A DNA stretch of 64,000 nt. Source: Streptomyces cellulosae. GTDB lineage: Bacteria; Actinomycetota; Actinomycetes; Streptomycetales; Streptomycetaceae. Positions 26,601 to 33,014 of this stretch are shown piece after piece. Position numbers and translations under genes: made by a program. Every line of letters starts with the position of its first letter. Positions within the stretch are counted from its first letter, which is position 1. The stretch lies in the NCBI GenBank assembly GCA_014655195.1, contig BNBH01000005.1:334-64333 (forward strand). Direction: 5' to 3'. The notes beneath the pieces are model-generated. The model saw only the letters and a list, made by a program, of their open reading frames with translations. It did not search any database and was not told where the DNA came from.

Positions 26601-27895
26601 GCTGGACCCGCCCCGACGGCGGCACCCAGGGCGACCCGGACGGAGGGCTGGACTCCGACGGCACGGTGCGGGGGACGCCGCACGGTGGCGGTGGCAGCTG
26701 GGAGAACACCGTCACGTGGAACGCCGCCCAGACGCCTCGGACGAACGACATCCAGGAACTGCTCAATCACTTCTTGACGAACAGTCCTAACGGTGACGCA
26801 CTCGAGACCGACTATTGGGTGACGCCCATCTACGAGAACGACGGTCCGGGCAACGCGTGCTTCGGCCGGGAGGCATGCCGTCAGGCGTACAAGTACCTGC
26901 TGCGCCACGACGACGTGGCGGAGGCCAAGCGCATCGCCGCCAACTACTGCGTCGCGAACTTGAACGAGTGCGTGTCGGACTTCAGGGCGTTCGAGCGCGG
27001 CAAGTTGATCGAGGGATTCATCGCGGCGCTGGTCACCGGGGGAAGGAGCGCATCGGCGGCCTCGGCCGTCGGGAAGACGAAGGGGTGGGGCTGCAAGTGC
27101 TTCCTGGCGGGGACGGACGTCCTCATGGCCGATGGGACCACCAAGGACATCGAGGACGTCGCATTCGGGGACGAGGTACTGGCTACCGACCCCGAAACCG
27201 GTGAGACGGGGTCCCGCAAGGTCACCCGTCTCATCGTCACCGATGACGACAAGCAGTTCAACGAGCTGTCGATCGCCACGGCCGACGGAATCGAGAAGCT
27301 CACCGCAACTCACGAGCACCCCTTCTGGTCCCCGTCCGAACAGAGCTGGATCGAAGCGGGCGAACTCACCGCCGGCATGACCCTGCGCACCGACACCGGC
27401 GACACGGTCATCGTCACCGGAAACCATGCCTTCACCAGGCATGCCCGCACCTACAATCTCACGGTTGACGACCTCCATACGTACTATGTGCTGGCGGGCG
27501 GGACTCCGGTACTCGTTCACAACTCGGGTGGTCCCGCCTTTGACCTCACCGAAATGGATGCTCCAGGTCATAGTAATTACGTATTGGTGGACAAAAATAA
27601 CAGAGTTTACTACGTTGGCAGGTTCGGTCCGAACGAAACGCCGGCGACGGTTCAGAGGCGGCACGGCAACAATCATGATCGGTTCAGCCCTGCAAAGGGT
27701 GACAAGATGAGCGTGTTTCCGGGTACCAGGACATACGGTCAAGCGCGTCTCCTCGAACAGCGGATGATGGAGTACTTCGGTACCTACGTCGGGATGGGGC
27801 CAACGTATCGAGGGAATCGCGACAACCCGATGGAGTCAGGAAAAAAGCCCGCATATCTTGCCTACGAGAGCTATAAGAATGGAGGGTGCCCGTGA
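20603..27895 (+). CDS. RHS-repeat polymorphic toxin with Hint domain and GIY-YIG-like nuclease tip
   Basis: 2430 residues. Basic N-terminus and signal-like hydrophobic segment (about 15-40). An SpvB-like beta region with WSYPLTVPAAPAGPAPQITF is followed by many YDxxGR-type RHS/YD repeats (about 1080-1800). The RHS core ends with the hallmark ARxYDxxxGRFLSADP...NGYAYSGNSPVSHSDPSG (ends about 1989). A helical Cys-containing linker follows. A Hint autoprotease domain runs 2166-2307: C2166 in CFLAGTDV, THEHPF, and terminal HN at 2306-2307. The last 123 residues carry YVLV...VYYVGRFG, then QRRH and LLEQRMMEYF, matching the GIY-YIG layout of Y, Y-G, R, E. RHS shells encapsulate toxic tips, and Hint cleavage would free this one. 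The tip-coding DNA is AT-richer. The stop overlaps the candidate immunity gene. Confidence 0.9.
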   Translation: MFGRYSPARRGRTRRVRAAVVPTIGAALLVGLLPTQSLALPPDPSVAEKGRETLDLEALDQDKPLSGEAFERDLETLKVDVPADLEQAPAGTATAPAADSGLVSFGSAATADQATVRAGTDARQAGLTPVEDLPVSLGQAVDQPAPTGTWQVSVAARTAPVSQGVDGALITVQAPATGSVPVSVELDYAKFKNLYGADWASRLRFVQFPECYLTTPDVEACQTYEELETTNDTGTQTITATVDTAADGTVTPAVAETPGATGPSVARAAYRTSVTPAAASGDTAVVGAVDSGGGAGGTFKATPLASSGSWQAGGSSGAFTWSYPLTVPAAPAGPAPQITFSYNSQSVDGRVAVSSPQSSWIGEGWGYDPGHIERRYRSCQDDRKTLDAGTPNNTAKADKTSDLCWVSYNAVMSLGGRNVELVRDAPAGSDPETDTEVYRAQTDDGTRVEHRTGGTNGDDNGEYWIVTTTDGTKYYFGLDQVGGGHADADSVSTVPVFGNHPGEPCHATAFADSRCGAGRQQAWRWGLDKVVDVHGNVMVVNWKQETNHYAVKKKFTSPEQYERSAYPTTIEYGMRSSDLTKPSATVEFGAEQRCLKSETACDAANFAKTDDPGAYRPWWDTPGNLNCKSTSKLCPAFPSFWTQMRLDTVTTKAARAGQTGLGKVDTYQLHQSFPEDWYDTAPGLWLNSITRRGFAPGDTTGTLQHKDGVSFAEYSVGSTSPLRARLKDRQLPNLVPSGPNDQRPAFTRPRIGTVATEHGGDIEVEYKGGCAGEPAEDKGKDNGTCYPVRWSPDGDEKTPAKSWFNKYVVHSVTQTDKVTSHGRPVHTTYKYTGPAWAKNDDEFTRPSLRTFSVWQGYRQVAVTKGSKTTSQSGEPQAQSYSETRYFQGTGGEVKDSTGKYTLVTDDAPQYAGMTAESITYLDSDKRVQKRALSFPWSRQTASRSREAENGTALDPLLAHRTGVKRSDEIQTVDTSWRAVRTLTTVDDTYGLPVQVETSVVKPNGTGETLSDQSCTRTAYVHNTTAWLIGLTKEQRTTGTSCAGYDTADPATKLVKAVRNSYDSLSYGATPTKGLLTSQAGVDGAGTSYSVVTSTTYDPLGRVRTVTSPGVGTAETQYTPADAGGPVTATKVINAKGHAVTTTFDPGRSLALTVTDANGRVTRNEYDALGRLVKGWSPSRSSGGKSPDVEISYQAAIATAETTRPAAATTKSLKDDGTYSRQVVIYDGLMRPVQTQSEAHGPGRVVTDTTYNDHGLVNEQTSGYLAKGEPAAELFAPRSRSLIPSWIKYRYDGLERKQRESTYHDGDFAYATYTYYSDTSTYVDPAGSTVPRTRTFTDALGRVTSVRHYKDDGSTSEGRATSYEYDARGYRTKVTDPAGNAWTYTYDARGRVTSATDPDTGETKTWYDEADRPQKVTDAESRTTYTEYDELGRVESVREGSATAVPVKEFTYDSLPGALGQPVASIRHTLNGDYVDRVTGYDTEYRPTGKETVVPPGSLTTGVAGTYAYAYTYTPVTGQVQSVTLPAVGGLAQEKVVTRYNADGLPESTSGLAWYTSDVSYSPYGEALRTVSGAQPYRVWTTNFVDPHTGRLQRTVTDRETSGPHRIADGYYSYDKSGTITSHARRLTDASGSSWDTQCFTYDVMGELLNAWTSNITPTGSDDGCKASNGATWGPRTDYMASSGPVADAPDASTDVSSPDTSLASTRAATAPDAATVSTGGTAYHQSFTFDWLGNRTAMTEHDPADATKNVSLEYGYGTPQPHTMKWISSDPAGKGSSYTYDATGNTEVRDLPTTTQNLTWTQENKLDTITDDGKKTTYVYDTAGNRVLENSPSGSTLYLGDTEVTTDAAGAIVRASRTYGQAGAPSVTRTTSNGATSGHQLSVLLTDHLGTANTAVSLSSGQAVTRRAFKPYGETRGTKPSVWPNKRGYLGVGIDDTATGLTHIGAREYDQDSGRFLSADPVIDIADPLQMNGYAYSGNSPVSHSDPSGLWCDSCNDGKGWTRPDGGTQGDPDGGLDSDGTVRGTPHGGGGSWENTVTWNAAQTPRTNDIQELLNHFLTNSPNGDALETDYWVTPIYENDGPGNACFGREACRQAYKYLLRHDDVAEAKRIAANYCVANLNECVSDFRAFERGKLIEGFIAALVTGGRSASAASAVGKTKGWGCKCFLAGTDVLMADGTTKDIEDVAFGDEVLATDPETGETGSRKVTRLIVTDDDKQFNELSIATADGIEKLTATHEHPFWSPSEQSWIEAGELTAGMTLRTDTGDTVIVTGNHAFTRHARTYNLTVDDLHTYYVLAGGTPVLVHNSGGPAFDLTEMDAPGHSNYVLVDKNNRVYYVGRFGPNETPATVQRRHGNNHDRFSPAKGDKMSVFPGTRTYGQARLLEQRMMEYFGTYVGMGPTYRGNRDNPMESGKKPAYLAYESYKNGGCP

Positions 27896-28761
27896 GTGGC
27901 GAACGTGTGAACGCAAAGCTGAGGGCGATTCTGCTGGAGTTCTCCGAGACTGCAGGTGGCCGGCCATCCTTGAAGGAGTTCTTGGAGCTCTTCAAGTGGT
28001 CATCGGAAGCCATTTACTCTGCCCCTCTCGAATTTGAGGCCACTCTGGCGGACGGAACCGCCTACTCTGGCCCGGCAGAGTCCAGGGTGTCCGAAATGGG
28101 TGACTCGGTGTTCACGGACGTGGCTGACTTCCTAGCGGGCCTGTCCGATGAGGACGGTGGGGGCCCTGTACCCCCGAATGACCTGGCGAACATCCTGCTG
28201 GAATTCGTCAACAGCGAAGCGGCGAACCTCGTGGATGTGTCCGCTGGGGATATCTCCCGCCTCGTAATTGCAGGAGCAGGGAGTTCTGCCCGGCCCGAGG
28301 TGGGGGACATTCTTGCTGTTCCCGTCGATGACGCCTGGTATGCGGTGATCGTGGTCGCGCGCAACAGGTTCGGCGTGGCGTTCGGAATCTTCGGAGAGAA
28401 GTTCCGTTCCCTCGACGCTGTGCACCCCGAACATTCCTCCGCATGCAAGTTCCCCGTTTACAGTGATGATACGGAGGTCGTGAACGGATCATGGCAAGTG
28501 GTCGGGCGGGATGAGGGTCTGCTTTCCGCATTTCCGGCCGAGCCGGAAATTTACCACTCGCCGAATTTGGCATTTCCGGGGTTCGACTTCGGCGAGTTCG
28601 GTTCCGCTGAGAGTCCCTCCGGTGCTGTCAGGCTGATCGACGGTGCTGAGGCGAGTGCCGTCGGTATTTCGACCGGAAGCTACCGGCAGGCGTTCACCGG
28701 GAAATTTCTGCAGCAGTCCCTGGATGATTTGGTGAAGCGCTGGCGTCAATCTGAGCTGTAG
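27892..28761 (+). CDS. Candidate immunity protein for the RHS toxin (Imm26-like)
   Basis: 289-residue acidic protein translated from GTG 27892, which overlaps the RHS stop and has GGAGG six bases upstream; GTG 27886 is the alternative. No signal peptide, so cytosolic. The middle segment (VGDILAVPVDDAWYAVIVVARNRFGVAFGIFGEKF, shown in part: about residues 144-180) resembles the start of Imm26-type immunity proteins (GD.fa.pl..g.ya...v). The N-terminal third is helical and unrecognised. Coupling to the toxin gene, acidity and shared AT-rich composition all fit an immunity protein that blocks the nuclease tip. Family assignment is tentative; the immunity role is inferred. Confidence 0.7.
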   Translation: MSGERVNAKLRAILLEFSETAGGRPSLKEFLELFKWSSEAIYSAPLEFEATLADGTAYSGPAESRVSEMGDSVFTDVADFLAGLSDEDGGGPVPPNDLANILLEFVNSEAANLVDVSAGDISRLVIAGAGSSARPEVGDILAVPVDDAWYAVIVVARNRFGVAFGIFGEKFRSLDAVHPEHSSACKFPVYSDDTEVVNGSWQVVGRDEGLLSAFPAEPEIYHSPNLAFPGFDFGEFGSAESPSGAVRLIDGAEASAVGISTGSYRQAFTGKFLQQSLDDLVKRWRQSEL

Positions 28762-28776
28762 CAGAAGAAGAGAAGG

Positions 28777-28792
28777 CCGCCGGAGTCGGCGG
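28777..28792. terminator. Short hairpin between convergent genes
   Basis: A 6-bp GC stem (28777-28782 and 28787-28792) with loop GAGT, in the 31-bp gap between the immunity gene and the DUF397 gene. It is extended by imperfect AAGAAG/CTTCTT flanks. Confidence 0.4.
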
Positions 28793-28966
28793 TCACTTCT
28801 TGATGTGCGTGAGGAAGGCGGCCCACGCGGTGGGGGAGAGGCCGAGCCGCGGGCCGGACGTCGTCTTCGAGTCGCGTATGAGGACGGCGGCGGCCGTGGG
28901 GGCTATCTCTACGCAGTTCGAACTGTCGCCGCTGTGGGACGACTTGCGCCAACGGATGGTCTGCAC
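28793..28966 (-). CDS. DUF397 protein
   Basis: 57 residues: WRKSSHSGDSSNCVEIAP at the N-terminus and VLIRDSK...PTAWAAFL at the C-terminus define DUF397. GTG start at 28966 with GAAGGA upstream. DUF397 genes in Streptomyces pair with XRE regulators and spatially linked ATPases (whiJ-type sets) and affect development or antibiotic production; the molecular role is unknown. It lies 11 bp downstream of the XRE gene in the same operon. Confidence 0.9.
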   Translation of the reverse strand: MQTIRWRKSSHSGDSSNCVEIAPTAAAVLIRDSKTTSGPRLGLSPTAWAAFLTHIKK

Positions 28967-28977
28967 GGTGTTCCTTC

Positions 28978-29832
28978 TCAGGCTTTCCGGATGAGGTTGT
29001 GGATGAAGTTGCGGGACTCGGTGGGATCGAGTGCGCAGGACGTCATGTGGTCCAGTACGGCTCGGTACTTGGCCAACTGTGCCTCCGCGTCCAGGAAACC
29101 GCAGCCCCCGTGGTGCGTGTCCAGTTGGACCGTGTCGAGCTGCGGTACGGCGCCGATGAGGTAGTCGAATGACTGGCCGGTGCTCGGGAAGTGGTCCGTG
29201 CCGAACGGGATCACCCTGATGGTGACATGGGGCAACTCGCCCATGTCGAGCAGGTGTGTGAGCTGGCCGTGAGCCACCGAAGAGCCGCCGAAGCCCATGC
29301 GGAGGGCCGCCTCGTGAATGATCGCCGAGTAGGACGGCGGATCCTCTCGGTGCAGGATGCCCTGCCGTTTGATGCGGTACGTGAGACGGTGCTCGATCTC
29401 GTACTGGCGCATGGGCGGCACGACGGTCCGGAAGAGGGCGCGGGCGTGATCGGTGGTCTGCAACAGCGCCGGAATGTGGATCACCAGCGCGACGCGTAGC
29501 GCGGTCGTGTGGTGTTCCAGCTCCGCCAGGTCGACCAGTGCGGCGGGCAGATGCTCGCGGTACTCGTCCCACCAGCCCCGGCGTCGGCGCCCGGTCATGG
29601 CGGCCAGCGCGTCGACCAGAGCCTTGTCGGAGCACTCGTAGGCGGACGCCATCCCGCGCACGAGGTCGGCGCTCACCGGGCTGCTACCGGTCTCGATCAT
29701 GCTCACGCGCCCTTGGTTGACGCCCAGGTGCTCGGCGGCCCGGGTCACCGTGAACCCCGCCTTCTCGCGGAGTTTGCGCAGCTCGGCGCCCAGTCTCCGT
29801 TGCCGCAGCGTCGGATTGTTCGTGGGCGGCAC
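28978..29832 (-). CDS. XRE-family regulator with DUF5753 domain
   Basis: 284 residues from GTG 29832 (AAGGAC upstream). N-terminal HTH_3/XRE domain (about 12-70; LRKLREKAGFTVTRAAEHLGVNQGRVSMIETG) and a C-terminal DUF5753 domain (about 100-280; IPALLQTTDHARALF, PFGTDHFPSTGQSFDYL). This is the WhiJ-like class that works with DUF397 partners. Divergent from the ATPase gene at 30059; a perfect TACCG-TAG-CGGTA palindrome between them is a likely binding site. Confidence 0.93.
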   Translation of the reverse strand: MPPTNNPTLRQRRLGAELRKLREKAGFTVTRAAEHLGVNQGRVSMIETGSSPVSADLVRGMASAYECSDKALVDALAAMTGRRRRGWWDEYREHLPAALVDLAELEHHTTALRVALVIHIPALLQTTDHARALFRTVVPPMRQYEIEHRLTYRIKRQGILHREDPPSYSAIIHEAALRMGFGGSSVAHGQLTHLLDMGELPHVTIRVIPFGTDHFPSTGQSFDYLIGAVPQLDTVQLDTHHGGCGFLDAEAQLAKYRAVLDHMTSCALDPTESRNFIHNLIRKA

Positions 29833-29933
29833 AGCGTGTCCTTCCTGGCCGCGAAGCGGCTCTCACGTCCCTCACACGAGCTAAATAGAGATGAACCTCC
29901 CGCAGTTGGGAGATCTATCTTCCAGATCGGCTC

Positions 29934-29946
29934 TACCGTAGCGGTA
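29934..29946. promoter_or_regulatory. Palindromic candidate operator for the XRE regulator
   Basis: TACCG and CGGTA arms around TAG, perfect 5-bp arms, in the 226-bp divergent spacer between the XRE and ATPase genes. A ctccc/gggag hairpin lies at about 29897-29912. Confidence 0.5.
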
Positions 29947-30058
29947 TCGCTCACACGTCGCGCTCGTAAGCCGGAAGCGCACCGACCAAGGCACTGCCAC
30001 CGCCCGGCGTGGCCGTGAGTGCGAAACCCAAGTCCCCTTCTGATCCCCGGAGACACCC

Positions 30059-30532
30059 ATGGTCACCGTAGCCCCGCCCCGCTCCTGGGCGTACGCCCTT
30101 CGCCTCCCCCGTGACCCCCGCGCGGTACGCGTCGCACGCATGACGGTGCGGGCGGCGCTCGACGGGCACGGCAGGCAGGACGCCCTCGACGTCGTGGAGT
30201 TGCTGACGTCGGAGCTGGTCACCAATGCCTACCTGCACACCAAGGGGCCCGCGTCCCTGCGGCTCACCGGGCTGAGCGACGGCCGGCTGCGGGTCGGCGT
30301 GTGGGACAGTCACCCGTACGTCCCGGCCCCGTTCAGCGGGGCTGGTGGCGACGACTCCGTTCCGCCCGCTCGGCCCGGCGCCGAATCCGGGCGGGGACTG
30401 CGTCTCGTGCAGGAGTACGCCGACTCCTGGGGTGGGTGGTCCCTCGGCGACGGCGGGCCGAGGCGAGGAGCCGGGAAGCTGCTCTGGTTCGAGGTGGGCG
30501 GGCGTGCCACACTGCCCCTGTTGCTGAAGTGA
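30059..30532 (+). CDS. Anti-sigma-factor-like ATP-binding protein (HATPase_c_2)
   Basis: 157 residues. GHKL ATPase fold with the N-box (ELLTSELVTNAYLH) and G-boxes (VGVWDSHP; SGRGLRLVQEYADSWG). This SpoIIAB/RsbW-like class is abundant in Streptomyces, often without a defined sigma partner, and belongs to XRE/DUF397 sets. It begins ATGGTCACC at 30059. Kinase versus sequestering activity cannot be told from sequence. Confidence 0.9.
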   Translation: MVTVAPPRSWAYALRLPRDPRAVRVARMTVRAALDGHGRQDALDVVELLTSELVTNAYLHTKGPASLRLTGLSDGRLRVGVWDSHPYVPAPFSGAGGDDSVPPARPGAESGRGLRLVQEYADSWGGWSLGDGGPRRGAGKLLWFEVGGRATLPLLLK

Positions 30533-30558
30533 ACGGTGGGCCAGGGGGCGCGGGGCGA

Positions 30559-31353
30559 ATGAGCAAGCGGCAGACGCAGAAGATGATGCAGTTGATGGCG
30601 AGCGGGGAGCCGGTGGAGCTCACCAGTCCCATGGCATCCGTGAAGAAACTCGCCCGACTCGCCTTCGTCGCCCAGCAGTTCGGCTACGAGTACGCCGACG
30701 TCCGGCAGGGCGGCGGGAACAACAGCCAGCTGAAGATGCTGATCGTGCCCGACCCCAGCCCGCAGGCGCGGGCCCGCGCCGCGCAGAACTGGGCGCAGTA
30801 TCCCAACGCCCACGACGGCGTCTCCGTGCCGCCGCTCGTGCCGGACGCGTTCGAACTGCTCAAGGCGCGCATCAACTTCGACCTCACCGGCAAGAGCGCC
30901 GAGAAGCGCATGGGCTACGGCGCGATCGGCGTCTCCATCGGCTCCGTGATCATCGCCTACCGGCTGGGCGGCACCTCGGACGACTTCGTGATCGCGGGGA
31001 TCATCTGGCTGGCCCTCATGGCGGTCTTCGGCATCGGGTTCGTCGTCACCCGCAAGCGCAACGCCAAGTTCGCGGCGCGGCTCCAGGCGGCCGGTTTCGC
31101 ACCGGTGGCGGACGAGACGGGCCGCGTGCGCTACCTGCCTCCGGGCTCCGGCACGCCGTACGGGGGCGGCCCGTACGGGCCGTACGGCGCGCAGGCCCAG
31201 GGCGCGCCGCCGTTCCCGCAGCAGCAGCCCGCCCCGGGGTACGCGCAGCCCGGCCCGTACGCCCAGCAGCCGCCCGCCTACGGCCAGCCGGGCCCGTACG
31301 GCGTACCGCCGCAGCAGGCGCCCGGCCCCTACGGGCAGCCCCCGCAGCACTGA
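30559..31353 (+). CDS. Membrane protein with Pro/Gly/Gln-rich tail
   Basis: 264 residues from ATG 30559, 26 nt after the ATPase gene. The N-terminal soluble part (MSKRQTQKMMQLMASGEPVELTSPMASVKKLARLAFVAQQ) is followed by two TM helices (about 120-136 and 142-165). The C-terminal low-complexity cytoplasmic tail is rich in PYG, QP and AQ (from about 195). The longer frame opening at 30301 overlaps the ATPase gene and is rejected. No enzymatic motif; function unknown. A hairpin (31389-31418) follows. Confidence 0.8.
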   Translation: MSKRQTQKMMQLMASGEPVELTSPMASVKKLARLAFVAQQFGYEYADVRQGGGNNSQLKMLIVPDPSPQARARAAQNWAQYPNAHDGVSVPPLVPDAFELLKARINFDLTGKSAEKRMGYGAIGVSIGSVIIAYRLGGTSDDFVIAGIIWLALMAVFGIGFVVTRKRNAKFAARLQAAGFAPVADETGRVRYLPPGSGTPYGGGPYGPYGAQAQGAPPFPQQQPAPGYAQPGPYAQQPPAYGQPGPYGVPPQQAPGPYGQPPQH

Positions 31354-31388
31354 CCCTCACCGCGCCGTCGGTGACCGGTGACGGACTT

Positions 31389-31418
31389 CTCTCACCCCGC
31401 CCCCGGCGGGGGTGAGAG
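31389..31418 (+). terminator. Hairpin after the membrane protein gene
   Basis: About 13 bp of stem (ctctcacccc pairing with ggggtgagag plus inner GCC/GGC, one bulged G), 35 nt after the stop. Confidence 0.6.
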
Positions 31419-31526
31419 CAACGTTCCCTGCCGGTCACCGCGTGCCACAGGCCGGAAACGCTCCCTCCCTACCTTCGGGACCAGCCCTCGCGGCACCGCC
31501 GCGCCCCGGAGAGCAGTGGAGGCCCC

Positions 31527-32885
31527 ATGACAGCCCGCAGCGGCCGTTGGATCCAGCAGTGGGACCCGGAGGACGAGACCTTCTGGAACCGCACCGGAGA
31601 GCGGATCGCCCGCCGCAATCTCCTCTTCTCCGTCCTGTCCGAGCACATCGGGTTCTCGATCTGGACCATGTGGTCCGTGCTGGTGCTCTTCATGGGTCCC
31701 GAATACGGACTGACCCCCGCCGACAAGTTCCTGCTGACGTCGATGGTGACCCTGGTCGGCGCCGTCGTGCGCGTCCCGTACACCTTCGCCGTCGCGGTGT
31801 TCGGCGGGCGGAACTGGACGATCGTCTCCGCGGGCCTGCTGCTCGTGCCGACCGTCGCCGCGTTCGCGGTGATGGAGCCGGGGACCTCCTTCACCACGTT
31901 CCTGCTGGTCGGCCTGCTGGCCGGCATCGGCGGCGGCAACTTCGCGTCCTCCATGACCAACATCAACGCCTTCTTCCCGCTGCGGAAGAAGGGCTGGGCG
32001 CTCGGCCTGAACGCGGGCGGCGGCAACATCGGTGTCCCCGTCATCCAGCTCGTCGCCCTCGCGATCATCGGCGCGAGCGGGGGACCGCGGGTCCTGCTGG
32101 GCCTGTACATCCCGCTGATCCTCGTCGCCGCCGTGCTCGCCGCGCTCTACATGGACAACCTGGCCTCGGTGAAGAACGACACCGGCGCCGCCAAGGACGC
32201 GGCGCGCGACCCGCACACCTGGATCATGTCGTTCCTCTACATCGGCACCTTCGGCTCCTTCATCGGCTACAGCTTCGCCTTCGGGATGGTGCTGCAGAAC
32301 CAGTTCGACCGCACCCCGCTGGAGGCCGCGTACGTCACCTTCGTCGGGCCGCTGCTGGGCTCGCTGATCCGGCCGCTGGGCGGCCGGCTCGCCGACCGCT
32401 ACGGCGGCGCGCGCATCACCCTGTGGAATTTCGTCGCCATGGGCGTCGCGACCGCCGTGCTGATCGCCGCCTCCATGGAGCGGTCGCTGGCGCTGTTCAC
32501 CGTCGCCTTCGTGGGGCTGTTCGTGCTGACCGGCCTGGGCAACGGCTCGACGTACAAGATGATCCCCGGCATCTTCCAGGCCAAGGCGCAGGCGCTGGGC
32601 CTCGAGGGGGAGGCGGCGGCCGCGTACGGGCGGCGGCTGTCCGGGGCGTCGATGGGCCTGATCGGCGCGGTGGGCGCGCTCGGCGGCGTCGGCATCAACC
32701 TGGCCTTCCGCCAGTCCTTCCTCTCCTACGGCTCAGGCACGGGCGCGTTCGTGGCGTTCCTCGCCTGCTACGCGGTCTGTTTCGCGGTCACGTGGGCGGT
32801 ATACCTTCGCCGGCCCGCCGTCCGCCCGGCCGGCGACACCCCCGCCACGGAGAAGAAGCCGCAGCTCAGCTACGCCGAGGTGTGA
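31527..32885 (+). CDS. narK: Nitrate/nitrite MFS transporter
   Basis: 452 residues, about 12 TM helices. It carries the two NarK nitrate signatures: GGGNFASSMTNINAFFP with RKKGWALGLNAGGGNIG (about 133-170), and the second GNGSTYKM...AAYGR region (about 337-370). NarK proteins take up nitrate, extrude nitrite or exchange the two. It is followed by nnaR, the HemD-like regulator of nitrate assimilation in S. coelicolor, which supports a role in nitrogen acquisition. ATG at 31527; upstream GGAGGCCCC serves as RBS. Confidence 0.94.
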   Translation: MTARSGRWIQQWDPEDETFWNRTGERIARRNLLFSVLSEHIGFSIWTMWSVLVLFMGPEYGLTPADKFLLTSMVTLVGAVVRVPYTFAVAVFGGRNWTIVSAGLLLVPTVAAFAVMEPGTSFTTFLLVGLLAGIGGGNFASSMTNINAFFPLRKKGWALGLNAGGGNIGVPVIQLVALAIIGASGGPRVLLGLYIPLILVAAVLAALYMDNLASVKNDTGAAKDAARDPHTWIMSFLYIGTFGSFIGYSFAFGMVLQNQFDRTPLEAAYVTFVGPLLGSLIRPLGGRLADRYGGARITLWNFVAMGVATAVLIAASMERSLALFTVAFVGLFVLTGLGNGSTYKMIPGIFQAKAQALGLEGEAAAAYGRRLSGASMGLIGAVGALGGVGINLAFRQSFLSYGSGTGAFVAFLACYAVCFAVTWAVYLRRPAVRPAGDTPATEKKPQLSYAEV

Positions 32886-32922
32886 CGGCGGGTGACGTAA
32901 CACTGGTGACATGAAGCCGAAC

Positions 32923-32952
32923 CGAGCCTGTCATGGATGGTTGACAGGCTCG
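32923..32952 (+). terminator. Hairpin between narK and nnaR
   Basis: A perfect 11-bp stem (32923-32933 and 32942-32952) with an 8-nt loop, 38 nt after narK. Confidence 0.75.
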
Positions 32953-33014
32953 CTCGGCACGGACGTGGAGCCGCACCTCCGTGCAGGACGCCGACTCGAG
33001 CCGGGACGAGAGTG

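Noticed and set aside
31420..31465. GlnR box upstream of narK
   Set aside because: A GTCAC and a GAAAC occur here (about 31435 and 31456), but their spacing does not fit the GTNAC-N6-GAAAC pattern.
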